DNA from: Bacillus_BD sp963787345
GTDB taxonomy: Bacteria > Bacillota > Bacilli > Bacillales > Cytobacillaceae
Reading direction: 5' to 3'
Assembly (NCBI GenBank): GCA_963787345.1
Contig: CAWBCW010000026.1
Location: 558,001-622,000 of the forward strand
DNA length: 64,000 nt
This document shows, one piece after another, positions 61,738 to 64,000 of the stretch; position 1 is the stretch's first letter; each line of letters starts with the position of its first letter. Position numbers and translations under genes: made by a program. The notes beneath the pieces were generated by a model. The model searched no databases, was not told where the DNA came from, and saw only the letters and a list, made by a program, of their open reading frames with translations.

Positions 61738-62517
61738 ATGACGGATCAAAGTATTATCTTCTTTGATATAGATGGAACGTTGTTGAATGATGAAAAGCAA
61801 TTGCCAGAATCTGCAAAAGAGGCTGTTTTTAAACTGAAAGAAAAAGGACATATTGTAGCGATTGCAACGGGACGAGCGCCTTTTATGTTTAAAGACTTAC
61901 GTGCAGAATTGGAAATTGATACATATATCAGTTATAACGGCCAATATGTCGTGTTAAATGGGGAAGTGCTGTATACTAACTCGTTAAAAATCCAATCCCT
62001 TGAAAGGTTAACAGAAGAGGCGCTTCTCCATAACCATCCTGTCCTCTATATGGATCATGAGGATATGAAAGCCAATGTTCCAGAGCATCCTTATATTCAT
62101 GAAAGCATCAGCACGTTGAAAGTCAACCATTTTCCTACTCATGATCCTTCTTATTACATAGGTCGTGAATTATACCAATCGATCGTATTTTGCGAAGAAG
62201 GGAAGGAAGAGTATTATCGGGGGAAATATCAAGATTTTGACTTTGTGAGATGGCATCCACTTGCAGTTGATGTGATTCCAAAGGGTGGCTCAAAAGCAAA
62301 GGGCATCGAAAAAATGATCGAAAAATTAGGTTTCCCAAGAGAAAGACAATATGCATTTGGTGACGGTCCCAATGATATAGAAATGCTTACCGAAATATAT
62401 AATAGTATCGCGATGGGAAATGCGGTAGAATCTGCAAAATCAGCAGCGAAATATGTAACCAAATCTGTAGATAATCATGGAATTCAATACGGGTTAGAGA
62501 TGGTCGGCTTGCTATAG
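61738..62517 (+). CDS. HAD-family phosphatase, Cof type
   Basis: The 259-residue protein has the HAD nucleophile motif FFDIDGTLL (about 8-16), motif II AIATGR, Lys in KGGSKAKGIEKMIEKLG and motif IV FGDGPNDIEML. The C2-type cap (about 85-190) places it with Cof/YitU-like sugar phosphatases. GAGGGG precedes ATG 61738. Specific substrate unknown. Confidence 0.9.
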   Translation: MTDQSIIFFDIDGTLLNDEKQLPESAKEAVFKLKEKGHIVAIATGRAPFMFKDLRAELEIDTYISYNGQYVVLNGEVLYTNSLKIQSLERLTEEALLHNHPVLYMDHEDMKANVPEHPYIHESISTLKVNHFPTHDPSYYIGRELYQSIVFCEEGKEEYYRGKYQDFDFVRWHPLAVDVIPKGGSKAKGIEKMIEKLGFPRERQYAFGDGPNDIEMLTEIYNSIAMGNAVESAKSAAKYVTKSVDNHGIQYGLEMVGLL

Positions 62518-62527
62518 AGCTCAAAAG

Positions 62528-62564
62528 AAGTGAAACTTCCACTAATGGAAGTCTCACTTTTTTT
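62528..62564 (+). terminator. Terminator after the HAD gene
   Basis: AGTGAAACTTCCA pairs with TGGAAGTCTCACT, followed by seven T. Confidence 0.85.
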
Positions 62565-62739
62565 GCTTTCTATAGATTAATGGAAAACGAAAGATCAACT
62601 TTCGAAAGAGAATCTTTACAATTATTAACATTTACTTAATCCCCCGTTTGAAAATAGGGAATATACTTAATCTTTAGGGAGTCTAATGTAGTTGACTCTT
62701 TTTGATGGTCTAAAAAAATACCTTCGTGGGGGAATCTAC

Positions 62740-64000
62740 TTGGAATTTCATCTATCAACATTCATTGAGTATTTTAATTTTGCTATGTTTATCTTATTTG
62801 CCTTAATGTACTCCTATCAAATGGTGTATATGTTTGTTGCATTTAAAGCGAAAAGGAACAAAAAATCGGATGTTAAGAATGCTCATTTGAACAGATATGC
62901 GGTTATTATTGCAGCGCGTAATGAGGAATTAGTGATTGGACAATTGGTAAAGAGCATCAAAAACCAGAATTATCCAATGGAGTTAGTTGATATTTTTGTT
63001 GTGGCGGATAATTGTACAGACCAAACCGCTTCTGTTGCAAGGAAAGCTGGGGCCATCGTTAGAGAACGCTTCAATAAGGCTCAAGTTGGAAAAGGATATG
63101 CTCTTGACTATATGATTAAAATAATTGAAAGAGATTTTTCAACGAAAAATTATGATGGGATCTTCGTTTTTGATGCTGATAATTTATTAGATGAGAACTA
63201 TATAGTTGAAATGAACAAAACGTTTAACCAAGGATACCGGGTTGTTACGAGTTATCGAAACTCTAAAAATTATGATCAAAACTGGATTTCTGCGGGTTAT
63301 GCACTTTGGTTCTTGCATGAAGCCGAATATCTGAATCTACCAAGAATGGTGTTGAAATCGAGTTGTGCTATTTCTGGAACAGGATTTCTTGTACATGCTG
63401 ATGTGATTAAAGACAATGGAGGATGGAATCATCATCTTCTAACTGAGGATATTGAGTTTTCAGTTTCTCAAATCATTAAAGGTGATAAATTTGGCTATTG
63501 TAAAAACGCTGTATTTTATGATGAACAGCCGGTTGCGTTTAGTCAGTCATGGAATCAGAGATTACGCTGGGCAAAGGGGTTTTATCAGGTTTTTGGCAAA
63601 TATGGCAAAGAGTTAATTTCAGGTATTTTTCGAGGGAAGAAAAATTGGTTCTCTTGTTTTGATATGACGATGACCATCATGCCGGCAATGTTGATTTCCT
63701 TTATCAGCATTTTGGTTAACGGATTTTTCTTCATATCAGGTTTCTTTGATTTATTTGGTGGAAAAGAGATCATTGAAATTACTTCCATTGCGATGTTGAA
63801 ATCCGTGGGCTGGTATTATGGAATATTATTTTTACTTGGCTTCATTACTACGATAACAGAATGGAAATTCATCCATTGTTCAGGCTGGAAAAAGGTTGCT
63901 TATACGTTCACATTTCCGCTGTTTATGTTTACGTATATTCCCATTTCAGTTGTAGCCTTATTTAGTGATGTGGAGTGGAAGCCAATCTCCCATACCGTAG
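62740..64000 (+). CDS. Family 2 glycosyltransferase (partial, runs off the window)
   Basis: TTG 62740 follows GTGGGGGA by six bases and the frame stays open to the window end (420 residues). The protein has an N-terminal membrane helix, a GT-A domain (YAVIIAARNEELVIGQLVKS, VFDADNLLDENY with the DxD motif, ISGTGFLVH, LTEDIEFS) and QRLRWAKGFYQV, the Q-x-x-RW motif of processive synthases, then further membrane helices. It probably makes a surface or exopolysaccharide. The C-terminus lies outside. Confidence 0.88.
   Translation, partial: MEFHLSTFIEYFNFAMFILFALMYSYQMVYMFVAFKAKRNKKSDVKNAHLNRYAVIIAARNEELVIGQLVKSIKNQNYPMELVDIFVVADNCTDQTASVARKAGAIVRERFNKAQVGKGYALDYMIKIIERDFSTKNYDGIFVFDADNLLDENYIVEMNKTFNQGYRVVTSYRNSKNYDQNWISAGYALWFLHEAEYLNLPRMVLKSSCAISGTGFLVHADVIKDNGGWNHHLLTEDIEFSVSQIIKGDKFGYCKNAVFYDEQPVAFSQSWNQRLRWAKGFYQVFGKYGKELISGIFRGKKNWFSCFDMTMTIMPAMLISFISILVNGFFFISGFFDLFGGKEIIEITSIAMLKSVGWYYGILFLLGFITTITEWKFIHCSGWKKVAYTFTFPLFMFTYIPISVVALFSDVEWKPISHTV

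Overview
The window is a chromosomal stretch from a low-GC, Gram-positive Bacillaceae (Bacillus or a close relative). This rests on AT-rich DNA, strong GGAGG-type ribosome binding sites, many TTG/GTG starts, lipoprotein signal peptides, U-tract terminators, and a gene set whose nearest familiar relatives are bacillar (CatE, LnrJKLMN, YaaN/TelA, HssRS, DacC, YdeB-type CarD). No rRNA, tRNA, CRISPR array, phage or intact transposase gene was seen.

Layout. 0.1-4.4 kb: an MMPL exporter followed by an HssRS-like two-component system. 4.6-8.7 kb: sparse accessory DNA with an orphan glycine-betaine-type binding lipoprotein, a DsrE-fold protein and a quinone-oxidoreductase-like dehydrogenase. 9-13.5 kb: an aromatic-acid MFS symporter, a GerMN-domain lipoprotein, and a small operon ending in a TelA/YaaN protein. 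13.6-14.8 kb: an RsgA-type GTPase preceded by a short leader ORF and alternative hairpins. 14.9-21.5 kb: a redox/aromatic-stress cluster (old yellow enzyme with an IclR regulator, aldo/keto reductase, CatR-like HxlR regulator with catE, luciferase-like monooxygenase, NAD(P)-binding reductase). 21.7-23.1 kb: a frameshifted NCS2 permease. 23.2-30.3 kb: a two-component system next to a Q-x-Q repeat secreted protein that looks like a functional amyloid, a second small secreted protein, and a convergent, broken gene for a secreted Q-rich, calcium-binding-repeat protein. 30.5-39.8 kb: aminotransferase, hcp, a GntR-ABC operon, an orphan trpB and dacC. 40-45.2 kb: an lnrJKLMN-type linearmycin-resistance operon. 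45.3-52.7 kb: an aromatic-catabolism island (two IclR regulators, LigB-type ring-cleavage dioxygenase, ACMSD-like amidohydrolase, TRAP transporter). 52.7-64 kb: amino-acid ABC importer, membrane proteins, MarR/CarD, SstT, AAA ATPase, ferritin-like/cupin protein, HAD phosphatase and a truncated glycosyltransferase.

Two things stand out. First, six copies of a roughly 110-225 nt element lie on the + strand (5.3, 19.4, 20.7, 45.3, 48.2 and 60.4 kb). Each follows a TTTA(A/C) motif, most end in an AAATTCG/CGAATTT hairpin plus TTGAT, and the copies share stems with compensatory changes. This looks like a non-autonomous IS200/IS605-type element carrying an omega-RNA/HEARO-like scaffold, with no nuclease gene in the window. 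Second, the 25-30 kb locus resembles an undescribed Gram-positive curli-like matrix system: the main protein has Q-x-Q motifs about every 10-11 residues and no Lys or Arg in its last two thirds.

Regulation visible in sequence includes three copies of GTATTA-N6-TAATAC before the GntR-ABC operon, an FNR-type promoter before hcp, a TATRCGGAAC motif shared by the IclR pair and the aromatic/TRAP genes, and operators overlapping the catE and carD-family promoters. All functional assignments come from reading motifs and recalling families; no search was run.
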